Position numbers and translations under genes: made by a program | Notes under the pieces: generated by a model | The model's database searches: none | Told to the model about the DNA's origin: nothing | Seen by the model: only the letters and a program-made list of their open reading frames with translations | In this document: positions 50,001 through 63,403 of the stretch, piece after piece | Numbering within the stretch: the stretch's first letter is position 1 | Layout of the letters: every line of letters begins with the position of its first letter | Assembly (NCBI GenBank): GCA_003640385.1 | Contig: RCAB01000284.1 | Location: 18,160-82,159 of the forward strand | Length of the DNA stretch: 64,000 nt | Direction: 5' to 3' | Source of the DNA: Setaria digitata | Lineage: Eukaryota > Nematoda > Chromadorea > Rhabditida > Setariidae

Positions 50001-53000
50001 TTCCCACTTGTTGTGTTTAAATAATTCCCACATTGTACGTAACGATGTTTCTGATGGCGACTGACTGACTTTCTGCAATTCATTACTTCACTGTAAAAGA
50101 TCCACAATAATTACTCGTTATCGTTTGTTGTTTTGGTGAGACATCTCCTATTGTTACTTTACACGATGATAACACGTTTTGTACCATTATTTTAGGAGTC
50201 GTTGATTCGATATTCTCCAAACTTTTTATCACTTTCTCATTCTCCAGCAACATTTTGGCGTCTTTTGCTACTGCAATATTTATACTGTTCTGAGATTCCA
50301 ATGATACATCACGAGATTCCGTAAGCGCTTCTGATGCAGTTTTCTTCACTTTTTTTTGAGAGGACACTACTGAACTAGTATTAGAGAGATAATTGGTAGG
50401 CGTTATTATCAGTTCGGGCCCACTATTGTTTTTTTCTGCTGCAAAGGATGACCATATTATCCAAAATTGTTTTTCAGAAAAATATAAAGGAATGCTGATT
50501 TCACGTTTTAAAATCTATTGATTAAAAAAAAAAAAGCTATTCATCACTACTCAAAAACCTGATGCAAAAAATAAGGATCAAGAATTTCCTCGTTACAATT
50601 TATTTAGTGTTAATTAGAAAGAAATCAATGCGTTGTATTAAATAGATTTATCTTCTGCATGAATGATTTTCTCTAATTACATATTACCTTTGCTATTGCT
50701 TCATGTTAACCGCAAATGTTTTTCCTACAAATTATAGTTGTCAAGACGTAGATCAACGTTTATAGTTCATAGATTATGGCTGTCATCAATGTATCATTTT
50801 ACAACTAACACTTCGATCCATCAAAAGTTTGTTCAGATTCTTCTGATTGCGTTCTCAGCTGGTGTTTCTCATTTGTCGGGGCTTCATCGTTTTTATGCCA
50901 TGTGTCTAATGACTTCACTGTTTGTTGTTTGACGAGAACTTTCTCTGTTACTTTTGCATTTTGATTGTTGCCAGAAATGGAATCGGAAGTACTTTTGGCA
51001 TCAATATTTGATACTACCTTTTTATTATCCTCATCAGCGGTCGTGCTACTAGAACCATTCCAGTTTGGATTATCATGCATGTGTAGTGATTCCGCATTGG
51101 CCACATTAGGATTACCATCTTTCACGGAACCAGCTTCCGGAATAACTAACTGACCCTAGAACAAAAGAAAAAAGGTTATAATCGCGGAAGAACAAAAAAG
51201 CAAACAATTATTCCAGAGAAAGCAGTTAAGCACCTCTTCCTCCTCAACCACATTTCGTCGATTTCTTCTTTGAAAACATTTATACAATTGATAACCAAGC
51301 CAAAATAGCAGTGGTAGTACCAAAAAGAGGAAAGCGGCGAGTAAAAGAAGCCACCATAACAAACAGTAGCCAAGAAATAAAATGCATCTGCAATAAGTGA
51401 TGCGAGAATTACAATTAATCAGACCGGTAGGATGGATCATTAATTTAAAAGTGCGAATCAGGAAGGAGTGAATGAAACAAAATTCACTCATTAGCAAGTA
51501 GAATCAGTTGTTCACATCGTCTTCCTTCCGCTTTTCCAATTTCTTTTGAGGTGTCATTCCAACCTTCATGACACCGACACTGATACCGAGGGCCATCCAC
51601 CAAACAATCCGCATGTTCCGCATCACAGTCATTCAACGTTGATGCCAAACAGGCACCAACAGAGAGTTCTGTAAATGTATTATACATGATAGATGATGTC
51701 ACAGCGTAATCTTAAGAATACTTCTGTAATTCTACAATTGTGAGGATATCAATTTGCCCAGGAATTATCACTATAGATAAATGAGCTGGTTAAATAATTA
51801 CTTATATGATAGTCTAATTCTGTAGGTATTCAGTGAAGTTAGAAAAAAAAATTGTTTAAATCAAGTTCAAGATAGTATTTGCAGGAGGTCAAAGCTTCAA
51901 TGTTGAGCTGGTTAAATATATATATATATATATATATTTTTTTTCATAAAATGATTTTTGTGTAAGGCTACTATTATGTTATAACCTCTCATTATTTATT
52001 CATTTAGTACCAATTTAATAATAAAAATTCACCCATTATCCGTAAAGGTACATATTGATCGTTGGAATTTCGCTTGAATCCTTCAAGAAACTCAGCAGTA
52101 GTACACTGGGAACAGTCGAGTTGTACCATAACCGGATGGCCATCACGCCTGACACAAGCCTGATAATGTAGTTGGGTACGATTTAGCTGAAAAGCATTTC
52201 AGAAGTAATGTTATCTCGTGTGTAAGAAGATAATAGTGGGTTAAACTGGAGAGGTTCAAATAATTTTTGGAACGAAAAAATAGCCGAAGAGAAAATTGAT
52301 CATACAAACGAAGCTAACCACTAAAATAGCAAGTCGAGGTCGTTCTACCGGATCCGTTTGCATGCCACCACACATATCATGCACATCTATCCCAAATGTT
52401 GACACAATCGTCGCTAGAAAGTGAGCAAAATTCCAGTTCTGTATAAATCAGCAAATGTTTTTAACCGCAAAGAGTATGAGTTTCATGACGCTTCCGTGTC
52501 CGGCATGTACTGGTTACTATACAGTTGTACTAGTTACTCTGAATCTGTTGCTATTGTAACTTCAGTATTCAGCTTGTTGTGGAATTTCAAAATGCCAAAC
52601 TTATAAAATAGTTAAAGTCTTGATATTGTTAAATATATACTCTTGCATGCAGCGTGCTCGCCAGTAGGCATTTGTCCTGGAGGACAGGTGCACAAAGGCT
52701 CCGGTACTAAACGTTGTGCTTCCGCGTACTCGTAACGAGCGCAAGCCATTTGATCTGGTGATGGACCCACTGTTGTACTAGTGATAGCATTAGCCAAATT
52801 ATCTATAATTTTCGAAAATCACTGATTAATTAGCAACTCTGAAAAAGAAATGCACATTTGTGATACTGAAAAAACAAACGATATACCCTTCTGTGGCATG
52901 TTGGTACTGTGTTGTTCTGATCGTTGATTTAGTGGTGGTACATGTTGTTTTGCATTTTCGGAATTATTTCGATCTGATATTTCCCTCGCAGGAAGACTGA

Positions 53001-55658
53001 AGGTACCACGTTGATTGTATAATGATGATGATGCTGAAATTCCATTCGGTGCAATGGTGTTACCTTGTTTTAATGCACCTTGGCTTCCAGATAATGTATT
53101 TGTAGTTCCAGAAGGTATAGAATGCTGCTGGTCTTGTTGCTCCTTTTTCTGCTGAGAATTGCCAACATTACTGTTAGCACTCGTATCACTGGTGACACCA
53201 ACATTTCCATTATCAGGTACTGACGGATTTCCATCCACGGGTTGATTTCGAGAATTTGCTTGTTGCAAATTAGCGCTGCTTCTATCTTCCTCATTGCCGC
53301 TTCCACTATCGGTTTGGATGGCATGAGAAGGTTTGCTCAACGGTAGCAGTTTTTCATATTTATCATTATTTATCATTTCATAACTGTTTGAATCTGGTGA
53401 ATCTAGCGGTGCTTGAGTCTGTTCTGTTAAGTTCATACCAGGGCGATTAATTAAGGAAGAAATAGAGGAATGAGCAGTGAAAATGTCATTTCTATGCGGT
53501 TCTAAAGTAATCAAATGGGACTGAGAGGATACAGTATTTGCACCTGACAGACTCCTGTCACTTTGTATGGTAGGACTCTGTGTATTTCGCTGTAGCTGGT
53601 GGTTTACTTGGACATAATCAGTAATATTTTCCATTTTGGGAGTCAGTCCAGCTACCGTGACACCAGAACTCGAAGACTTAAATTCTTGACGATAAAAATC
53701 GTTCTTTGGCATTTGAAATATGAATTTTGTTACTGTTGGTTGCACAGTTGCATCACTCCAGCCCTTTGTAATATCCCAATCAGAATCACCATTAGTATCG
53801 TCAGTTGAAATACCACCTGACGGTGATGGAGAAACTGATTGTAACCAAGATAGTGCAGATTTCTGAGTACCGGTTGCACTATGAAAAGGATTCAATATAC
53901 CGACGGCATGTCTTGCTGGATATGCACCGGTATCACGTTTAATGCCAAATACAGCAATATAGGCAAGATCTGAAAATTAGGTCTCATCCCAAATACAGAA
54001 TTATAAGGCTGTGGGTTGAGCGAAAATCTATGTTCTTTTCAATGTTACAAGTATCGTTTCCTCACGACCTATAACCTGACCACGCAGATGCGCAACCAGT
54101 TGCATTCACGTGACTTTGGAGAGATCTCTAAATTCGGTGTAAGGCGTCTCAAAAAATAACCTTGATCAGATTTATCAATGCAATTAGTTTCGCCCTTTTC
54201 AATCCATTTTCTCATAACACATTCACCGTAACCTTTACAGGGCACCGTCCCCTCAACAGAGCACAATTTTTTTTCTGAAATAATAAAATTTTTTGATGAG
54301 TTGAAATATCATTCTAGTGGACGAATACAACTCTCTGTTTGATCTAAATAGAATAAATTCTTCCTCAGGAAGATACATCTGAGATCAAAAGCTTCTCACA
54401 ATGTCCTTATGAGTGTATAAGTCAAATTCTTCAGACAGCACGGCAATATGCGGTATTTCATACGGTAGCAATTCGTATTATTGCCTACTGAATAAAGCAA
54501 AATAACAATCATTGCATGATGCTCTTTCATTCATTTAATTCAAAATTAATAACTATGGCAAAATTTAGCAAATTTATGCAAGTAATTTAAGTAAGAACTA
54601 AATTATGATTAAAATTTGAAGAAACAAATGACGACCATAAACTGGTAAATACTTACTGGTAACATCACAAAATTGCGGTGATGTTGGCGAATTATCACAT
54701 CCTGAAAAGTCTCTTGCATAAAATATGCCGGAAAACAGAGTACAACAGTGGCAAGTAATGAAGCAAGACAACATACTTGGGTTAATGAAACACTGAGTGG
54801 CATGTTGTAGCGATACGCAATACTCACCGCACTTCACGTAACCCGGAAAGCAAACTACAAAAGAAGGAGAGCCTGTGATTACTTTCTCTAAAACATTGTA
54901 ATAATATTTATGAACTAACACAGAAGAAAGAATTCATTAATTGACTAAAGGGAAGTTAAGCAACATACTGTGCTACATTCCTTTAAAACCTTTCGTTCGA
55001 AAAAGAGCGAAAAGCAATATGATAGTGGTGGATTTTTTCTCGAATAAGAATCAGTAGTCGATTATTATCAGATTATCATGACAAATCTTATCAGAAGAGC
55101 TTGTAAACCAACTTACACTCATCACTTCCGTCAGGACAATCTGCGATTCCGTCATGGAAGTGTCGGAGTGAGATACAACGACGTTGCTGTTGTGGTAGCA
55201 GCAGACTACCACCACAATCAAACTGATCTCGTCTCCAGCTGTTTGAGTTACCATTGGTACCAGAACCAAACGTACAACGACCCGGAACACGCATTGAGAA
55301 TTCTATAACAATTAGGCTGAACTGTGCTGTTAAGTGACGTCAAAGTTCTTGGCTTAATAGAATCCTTCAGTGAACTACGAACGCAGGTGAATAAAAACAT
55401 TATGAAAGTGAAGGCATTCTACCTTCAGTGAAAAGTCCCTTTGTCAGCTAATGCAATACTGCTCAGGTGGTTTCAATTCCTACTGATAATTGACAATTAG
55501 CTAATAAATAACATACCAGCTACTGTAATCCACTGTGCTGAAACGTCAAGGTTACGTTGTAAACGAGATAATTGTAACAAAATTGATATTATGAGTAATT
55601 GTTGTAGTTTTTGGTGTCGTTGCAGTTGTTGTTGCAAATATTGAACAAATAAAATCAT
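47059..55658 (-). CDS. Large single-pass membrane protein with LDLa and EGF-like modules (about 1,613 aa)
   Basis: Twenty-one exons join in phase (4,842 nt): 55517-55658, 55117-55302, 54777-54854, 54657-54701, 54161-54274, 52887-53969, 52641-52802, 52319-52413, 52033-52186, 51488-51668, 51234-51387, 50810-51155, 50158-50438, 49985-50072, 49022-49678, 48735-48940, 48501-48612, 48347-48406, 47903-48073, 47611-47826, 47059-47369. Order: signal peptide, LDLa module (CISLRHFHDGIADCPDGSDE), Cys-rich segments, a 360-residue Ser/Asn/Gln-rich stretch, CTCPPGQ region, an EGF-like module with six Cys (CLAST...CRCHEGW), a long hydrophobic helix (about 32 residues, 51270-51380), then an approximately 800-residue tail with Thr-rich and basic parts. 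The layout recalls nematode apical or junctional adhesion proteins such as MUP-4/MUA-3, but orthology is unproven. The intron 48407-48500 is GC-AG. The exon 13 end and exon 20 are least certain. Confidence 0.75.
51916..51938. repeat. TA dinucleotide microsatellite
   Basis: About eleven TA units followed by a T run, within an intron of the LDLa/EGF gene. Confidence 0.8.
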
Positions 55659-55699
55659 TAGCCGTTGTCGTCGCCTTGCAACAACACGACGACAAGCAT
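55658..55699 (-). other. 13-codon uORF whose stop overlaps the main start (TAATG)
   Basis: On the minus strand ATG at 55699 opens a 13-codon frame that ends in TAA at 55660-55658. The last A of the stop is the first A of the main ATG (55658). This arrangement allows termination-reinitiation. Whether the uORF is in the mature mRNA depends on the unmapped 5' end. Confidence 0.45.
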
Positions 55700-55962
55700 T
55701 TAGAGGATTATTAATGAATGAAAATTTGCAGTTTCCTTAAAAATAAATCATAAATTCCATTGCTCCTAAAGGATTTATTGTATATCAGTTTTCCTTGATA
55801 ATGTTAACTGTAAATGCACAAACTCCTTATTGTAATAACAGAATCAAACACTATTATAACAGAATTAATCTTTACGATCTGTTGATAAAACTTGTCAGTG
55901 ATCCGCTACAGATTTAATAATCAATAAAATAAGTAAAATCAATTCATAATAATAATGCTACA

Positions 55963-56001
55963 AAAACAACAACAACAACAGCAACTACTACTACTACTAC
56001 T

Positions 56002-56048
<47 letters not shown>

Positions 56049-56075
56049 TAATAATAATGGTAATAATAATAATAT
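55963..56075. repeat. Compound trinucleotide repeat (CAA)n-(CTA)n-(AAT)n
   Basis: Adjacent CAA, CTA and AAT arrays change from one motif to the next by single steps, with a few interruptions. It lies about 300 bp upstream of the LDLa/EGF gene start. Confidence 0.9.
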
Positions 56076-59000
56076 AGTTATTATTACTAATGATGGCAAC
56101 AATTTATTACTAATATTAATGATTTTTATTATAATTACAATGTCAGTTAATACAAATAATTATTATGAATGATATTTTAATAAATTAATTGCAAATAGTA
56201 ACTTATCACCGCTGATGAGGTGCTTTAATCCTAATTACTGCTAAAATAATTACTTTGAATGTAATCAGGAATATTCTTTTTTCAAAAATGGTTGTTCGAA
56301 TGATAAGTTTGAGTTATGATAACATGTCACATCTCACATAGAGATGAAGAGAATCGAGGAAGGATAGGGAACTTTGAAGAAAGAATTAAATCATTTTAGT
56401 GAGAGAATGAAATTATGATAAATTGATGATCGTGACAGATTGACTGTTGCGCATATATAAATAAAAGCGTTGTTGGTTCCAAAATCCAATAGCCATCGAG
56501 AATTTAGGCCATGACCGAATCAAGCGTATAATGTGCCGATAAAGTAAGGGTAAGTCTACAAGGTAAAGCCTCAACATTTTCATTATCTTTCATAGGTCCA
56601 TAACTGCCTGTCACCAAATTCTTCTATTTAGTATCATTCATTTCTTTGAGCCCAACAAACTAGGAGACGATGAAAACTTCTCTAACTTTACTTCCTGCTT
56701 GCTTTCTCTGTTCAGGCTTTCATCTGTCCATTTGTTTGAAAATACTAGCTAGTGTCTAAATGTAGCCAAAGAACCAAGAGGGTACTTTATTTTGCTCTTG
56801 CCTTCATTCGAGCAAACCTTTCTATACAGGAAGTCATATTGGACAGGTATCATTATTTATGGTATAATTCAGATGCAGGGAGTTATTTTTTCCTTAGTCC
56901 GGCTGAATTACTATCATTTTACTAAATAGGTGCAACAAATATCACTATAAATTCACTATTTTTACTTCACGATGTAATCCTTATTTTTTGACAAATTTGA
57001 AAATCAAATCCGTAAATAAGTGATATCAAATAAATACAGCTATAAAATATTATTTTACTTACCAATACTTTCAGGGCTTACAATAGTTATAATCAATTTG
57101 ATTGTATTGCCAATCGTTTATCCATTACTTAAAATGTATAGCAATCCAACACTACAGTAATTGTTTGTAATAAAATTTGAATTATTTAATTTCTCTAGAA
57201 AATTATAAATTATTTTTTGTTAAGCTTTTAGAAATCTTTTTTTTTTTTCATTAAAAAATACATAAGAGGCATGTTACAATCTGAACATGGATTATACTAC
57301 TTTAATCAAAGTGAAGTTGAAGAAAACTTCTTATCACTCAAGCTATCAGTTCGAACGTTTCATCTGGTATCTGCAAATATTTTATCCCAGAAATTATGAT
57401 CGCAAAATTCTTTACTGAATAAAAAAGTGCACAAATTCATTTACTCGCAGAACTGCACCATCACTATCACATTTCAGTGGTGAACTTGACATACACTTTT
57501 TCTCGAGAATAATGTGTTTGATGCTCATACGACCGGTAGAAAGCAAATCGCTTTCCACGAAATATCAATAGCGTCTATTTATCTGTTCTTAAGTTCTAAA
57601 TGTATTTGTAATGGCATTTCATCCTTCTGTTATGCGAAGATTTTAGCTTAAAATAGCTTGGAAATAACTAGTCCAGGAAATATTTTCACATGGTAAGTTA
57701 CTGTTCTGATAAGTTATCATTTATCACATAGCTTTCAATAGTGGAACAATGATAATAAGAATTGTGACCACACCATTAAGAATGATAATTACTTATACTT
57801 GCTTTATCTGTTTCTTAGCCAATAATTAAGAAAATGACTGAAATGAAGGTCGGTTTAGAATGAAGGTTATTAATTCCTCTATTCAGTTTTGCGATTTTTA
57901 GTTTTAAGGAGATTCTATTCAGATCTCTTAAAATATCCTGGTTGTGTTCTGAGTGAACAATATTTCTTTATCACCATACCAGTGTGAACAACATCATGTT
58001 TGGTCTTTCCTTGAAAATCGAGAGAGATTTTAAAGGTGCATAAAGTAGCTGATCTCGCAATTTCACGTATATCTCAATTGGCAAAAGCTATGAATTACAG
58101 ACGGATTGTTTGAAAAACTTCAAAAGTCTTTTGTTATCAAATATTTAAGACAGTGTCCTTTGAGGACAATTTTCAGGAACCAGATAGTGCATAAATTTCA
58201 AAAACTAAATTTTAAATTGTGTAGCATCTTGCCTCCACTTCTCTTAATTTCTTAAATTTATCTGTTGTATAAATATTCTTTCTCAGTTTTTGAATAACTG
58301 TAATGTAAATAAAAATTTAGACGATAAAAAAGTCAGAGAAACTTCTCGGCAAAAATATTTAGCACGTTTCAAATAACTTAACAATTGTAAATGAAAATGA
58401 AATATACTAAATGAGATTTTTGAATTTAATTACGATTTTTAGCAAGCAATTGTTTCAGTAGCAATTAAGTTTGGATTGATATAATCATGCCGAAAGCTTC
58501 ACTTCAACATAAGAATCAGAGAATTTCATCAAAGCTTCTTAACTGGTTCGCGGCCAATTCTTAGCCAAATCTTTTATTCCGTGACAGATATCTTTTTGGA
58601 CCAAATTGGCTAATAATTCAGATATGCGAAGTAAGTGGATAACTGAAGGTTAACTATTTCCTCCACTCAACTATTAAAAATGTCCTTTTTTAAACGAATT
58701 TGGTATTCAAATTAGTGGAAATAACAGCATAAAATCGAGCGATAATAAGCAAAAAAATATTAACGGAAATTACAGTAAAAATGAAGCGACAATAAACACT
58801 CCAAACGCTAATCTTTATTGTATTACATTGAGACTGGGAGTAAAAGCTTTTGCGACCTCAAAAAAACTTCGATTTGATACCAATATGTTCTTAATTTATT
58901 ATTAATGAAGAAATCTGTACTATTCCCTCGTTCTCACATCGGCTCATTTTATAATTTCGTAGCAGTAAGTAAAAAACAAACACAAATATTATTCTTCAAT

Positions 59001-59644
59001 CCTCTAGCTGGAGCATCACACTTTGGGAGTATTGGAAAGGAAAAGTAATCTCTGCCTTTAGCTACTACTTTAACACATTAATTGCGAATTCTAATAACAA
59101 TTCCTGGAAAGAAATTAAATTTACTTTTGTCAACAATCGTTATGATACTCCTTAAATATCATAAAACAAATTCAGTATAAGGTGATATGCTTTTGAGCAA
59201 TTGTCATTCCTTGAAAATCGAAGTCGCCATACTCCATCAGACTGCTTCTTCATTTTAAAACTTATATTGCAACTATTTTTTGACAACCAACTAGGAGATC
59301 GCAGATGATAACTTCTTTGGAAATTCTCATTACCATCAGTGTTATAACTAAATGCCACTAAAAAACCACCAAATATTAATTTGAGTCGCGATAAAAAGAT
59401 AATAGCCTGTTTCCCCGCTTAAAACGATACAAAATGAGATGATTACACTGAGATGAGTAAGATTTTCATTATCGATGAACAGAGGTAACTATTTATTTCA
59501 TCTCTATGAAAACTTCCTAGAAGTGAAATTGATCTAATCTAAGCTACATCATTCTCAGTATTTTAAAAATTTCTGAACAGAACCTTAGTCACATAATGAA
59601 TATAAAAGTGGCTCTGCAATAAAAAAAGGATTCTAACCTACATT

Positions 59645-59783
59645 AAAAAGAACATCAAACAACAAAATATATTTAATGTCTCCTTTGATTTTAATTAANA
59701 AAAAGAAGAGATGAAATTAAAAACATTTAAAAAAGAACATCAAACAACAAAATATATTTAATGTCTCCTTTGATTTTAATTAA
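59645..59783. repeat. Direct duplication of 54 bp flanking an undetermined base
   Basis: Bases 59645-59698 and 59730-59783 appear identical, and an N lies at 59699 directly after the first copy. This may be a real 85-bp tandem duplication or an assembly join error. Confidence 0.8.
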
Positions 59784-59821
59784 TTATTACCAAAAGAGAT
59801 TAGATTTGTGTCTTTTTAACC

Positions 59822-59827
59822 TTTATT
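59822..59827 (-). promoter_or_regulatory. AATAAA polyadenylation signal for aminoacylase
   Basis: AATAAA lies about 39 bases downstream of the aminoacylase stop codon on the same strand, an ordinary distance for nematode 3' ends. Confidence 0.5.
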
Positions 59828-59865
59828 CTAGAGTAAAGAAAAGAAAAACACCTGGCGAATAGAGA

Positions 59866-62800
59866 CTATCCAGGCAGATTACCCAGTTTTTCGATTAACC
59901 TTTCATAAATACTTACACCATTTAAAAAACACTCCTCGGTTATATATTCATTAGGAGCATGAAGAAGCATTGGTATTTTGTTTATTGGGCTAAACCCAAT
60001 CGATCGTATTCCTTTCTAAATATGATAAAAGAATATTTACAATTTTCGAATAAAACAGGTAACAAATGAATCCACTAACAAGAATCCATACTAACAGAAA
60101 AAATTCAAAATCCATCAAACTTCAAAACGGTTAACTTGAGTCGTAAACTACTAATAAAACTTGCCTGAATATTCAGCGAATCAAATATGAGAGAAATGTA
60201 GAAATGACAACAGCAAACAATAGCAAACCTGTCTTAGAAAGCGAGAATCGGTTGATCCCGGAAAAACTTCTACTGATATCGAATAATTCCTCAACAAAAA
60301 TTTATTGAAATGTGCAAAAAGACTAAACAGGCAAAAATTCTAATTGCCAGTGGAAAGAGAATCGAGAATAGAATATTATTTAAACAGTTAAATCAAAAAG
60401 CGTACAACTGTTTGAAGACTGACGAGAATGCGCACCACCATGGATCGTCATCTGTTACTGGAGTCATAGCTTTAATCCTTGTATTCTGAAACGGTGTCAT
60501 ATAGAGAAAATTTGAAAAGCGATAATTAATCAGAAAATAACTCCTTTAAAATGCTAATATGTAACAGTTAAATATTCCTGTATACCTTTACAAAACTATA
60601 AGTTACACCGCTGCCAGCATCCGTACACCATTTACCAATTTGATTTTCCAATGCCTAAAAATGATTTTTTTGTAATATTACAATAATATAAAATAGTATA
60701 ATGAAATACTAAAACTCAGCATGAAATACAAAAAATAAAAACAAAATACCCGTACTAAAACTTGTCAATTTTCAAAAAATAACTTTGATGAAAATAATCA
60801 CACCAATTCTTTATTTCTCTACCTGAAAGTTGTAAGTTGGTGGTACTCGAAGGTCGAACCCTGAAAAGATGGATGGATGATTTAGATAGTTGGCATAGTA
60901 AGATTTCTCTTGTTAAACAACAATTGCTGCTAGACATGATCTTATGGAAGGTACTGATGTACACAATATAAGCCCTTTAATAGTATGCTACTAGCACTTA
61001 AGTTTACTAAGGCTTAAAATGAAACTTACACACTTTGATCTCAGCCGGTAAAACATTCATTTGAACTCCACCCTAGAATTTTCGTTTAATTATTACATTA
61101 CTACTCTAGAATTTTTCCTGCCAATAAGTTGTTCATTTCAATTTATCACGAAGTCGCATACCTATAGATATGAGTATTGATACCTGTCAAGCTATGATAC
61201 CTGGCTGATTCCTGCAGAGGGAAAAAAATATTATTATAGTAAATCTTTCCATTAAATGATGAAAATCAATAAATACTTCAATCTTTGTTAAATTGACAGA
61301 GATAACATCGGAAGGTTTTAAATCGCTGTTCAATTGAAGCAATATTTTTTGTTCCTCTCTGAATGTCATAAAACTGTTGATTATTCTTTGCTGAAAAAGC
61401 ATAATAAACTCACTGTAATGTTAAATTAAGGAAATTACACGCTATTATGTTTGTAATGCAAAGACACTGCCACATATTCACTAGATTTTTCAGGACTATA
61501 CTGTGCACAACCATATTTAATGAATTTCTATCCAAAAGCACTTCATGACTTTAAGTTGCAAATGAACTGAAAACTAAACTTTACCAATTTTTCACTTGCA
61601 GTATTTTCGATCAATTGAGAGCCATGTCCCGATTCTCCTTTGCAGCTTACAACGATCCCTCAAAAAAAAAAAACATTTTATAACTACATTAAACTGTCAT
61701 TAACAATTACGTTAGTTAGTTTAATTTTCGGCCACACTAAATCATAAAATAATTGCTAGTTAATTATTTAATCTCAGAATACTTGAAGAATTTGCTACAA
61801 AACATACACCATGGACATCTTTCAGCATAGTATACTTTGAATGACTCTTCTTCTGTAGGCAGTCCTTCATCCAAAACGAATGCAACATTTAATTTCATGA
61901 ATACTTGATCGTTTGTAAATTTCTCCATTCCATCTTCGCCACCTATTTCTTCGTCTGGAACTACTGTTGCTTTGTTTTTCTGGTGATAACACAAAAGGTT
62001 AAACTGAAATCGGACCTGGACCCCATACAACATGTATTGTTCGTAGAAAGTTTGGATGACCATTCCTGAATAAGCGCCGTAACGCCTCAACGTACTGAAT
62101 ACCAATGGATTTCATATCTTGAGCACCACGACCATAAATTTTTCCGTCTACATCTTTTATTCCAGCAAAAGGATCGAACTTCCAACACTCCTGTATAGAA
62201 ACATCCAAAATGAAACCTACTTCCAAAATTGCTGGAAGAGTAATCAAAAAAAAAAAAAAAAAAAAAACGCATATCCGTCAAGACTTTTCCATAAAAGAAA
62301 GAATTGTTTCATACTTTATTAGGCGCAGGAACAACATCGGTATGTGAATAAAGCATTATGGATGGAAGTGATTCGTCACGACCCCGTAAACTCATGATAA
62401 TAAATGGTTTACCTGGTACACACTAAAAAAAGTCATATGTACTGGAAATAGTTATATGTACTCCGAAATAAATGAACAAAAATTAATATGGAACACATCA
62501 CGTCACAGTTAACGAATCAGACATTTTCTTTGACCATGCATTCCATGTGAGAATTCTGGGCATCTTTCCGAGAAAAGCAGATTTAACGATGGAAATGGAT
62601 AGGTTGTCTCTTTTAACTTAAATGGCAGTAAAAATTAATCAATAAACTATCTCAAACATTTCAGAACCAGTGGTGATAAACATATTTGTAGATTACACAC
62701 TGCTTCACCTCTTGAAGGAGTTTTTGTACGAACACGGAATTGCAAACAGTGAGAAAAAGACATATATTTCTCAAAAATAGACAAACCTCGTAAACGGATC

Positions 62801-63403
62801 GTTCGAAATTTAACCCATCCACTAAATCAAATAAAAACGTGGCACATTTTTCTGAAATCATTTTCTTGAAGGACTTTTCTCCCTTCTCCTGATTCCCCCT
62901 TTATAGCACAAACAGAAGAAATTTCAATCTCATACTGCAGGCCAGACAGAACTGCTTATCAATATGCTTTGACTCTGAATGACATGACGTAAGCAGGTGG
63001 AAATCTTAAAATCGGAAAACCAAAATAAGCAAAAGTCTGACTTACAGATGGTTTCTATGAAATGCACATATAACCTAGACATACACATTTTTCACAACGA
63101 AAATTTTCAGAGTATATTACGAAAATCGAAACCATATACCTTTAAATGAAAAACACCTCTAAAATGCTGATGGATTCCGTAAATTGAAAGTCAAACGAAA
63201 GTTAAGGAATAAACAAACACTGATAAAAGCCTTTCACACCACAAGAGCAAAAATCAAGAATTAGTTCGTTAATGAGAAACACATATTTAACAAACATTAC
63301 CGTAATCAGGTTTAGGATGTGCCGTATCAATGCATAAATATTTCCGGAAATGTTTCACTGCAATATCTTCCTCATTTTCTGATTTTGCTGTTGCAACACT
63401 CAT
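59866..63403 (-). CDS. acy-1: Aminoacylase-1 (N-acyl-L-amino-acid amidohydrolase, peptidase family M20)
   Basis: Cytosolic zinc enzyme that hydrolyses N-acetyl amino acids. Thirteen exons join in phase: 63301-63403, 62787-62851, 62315-62422, 62029-62190, 61808-61979, 61585-61658, 61277-61390, 61030-61072, 60823-60860, 60586-60654, 60409-60485, 60229-60289, 59866-60015 (411 aa; human ACY1 408). M20 residues are intact: YSHTDVVP (His83, Asp85), YGRGAQDMK (Asp117), VVPDEEIGG (Glu156/157), YAERCPWW, GESGHGS and the C-terminal PMLLHAPNEY His. No signal peptide, as expected. The exon 4/5 junction is ambiguous: the phase-0 choice adds about five residues (KNKAT) before VVPDEE, while a weaker donor at GG|GTCCAG with acceptor CAACAG gives a length nearer the human enzyme. 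A CTTCAG acceptor lies one base before the ATG. The symbol describes the human-type gene, not a confirmed nematode name. Confidence 0.93.

Larger units (their letters stand above)
55700..59865. other. 4.2-kb intergenic region
   Basis: Very AT-rich sequence between aminoacylase and the LDLa/EGF gene start. It contains a compound trinucleotide repeat and a 54-bp duplication listed separately. No exon is supported; the longest frame (59152-59358, -) is isolated. Confidence 0.5.

Noticed and set aside
50073..50091. 19-nt intron at the end of exon 13 of the LDLa/EGF gene
   Set aside because: Too short to be spliced; an 85-nt intron from donor AAA|GTAACA (exon end 50158) keeps the frame.
62248..62268. 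A-run as a retroposon poly(A) tail
   Set aside because: It is a plain homopolymer inside an aminoacylase intron, with no target-site duplication or processed coding sequence beside it.
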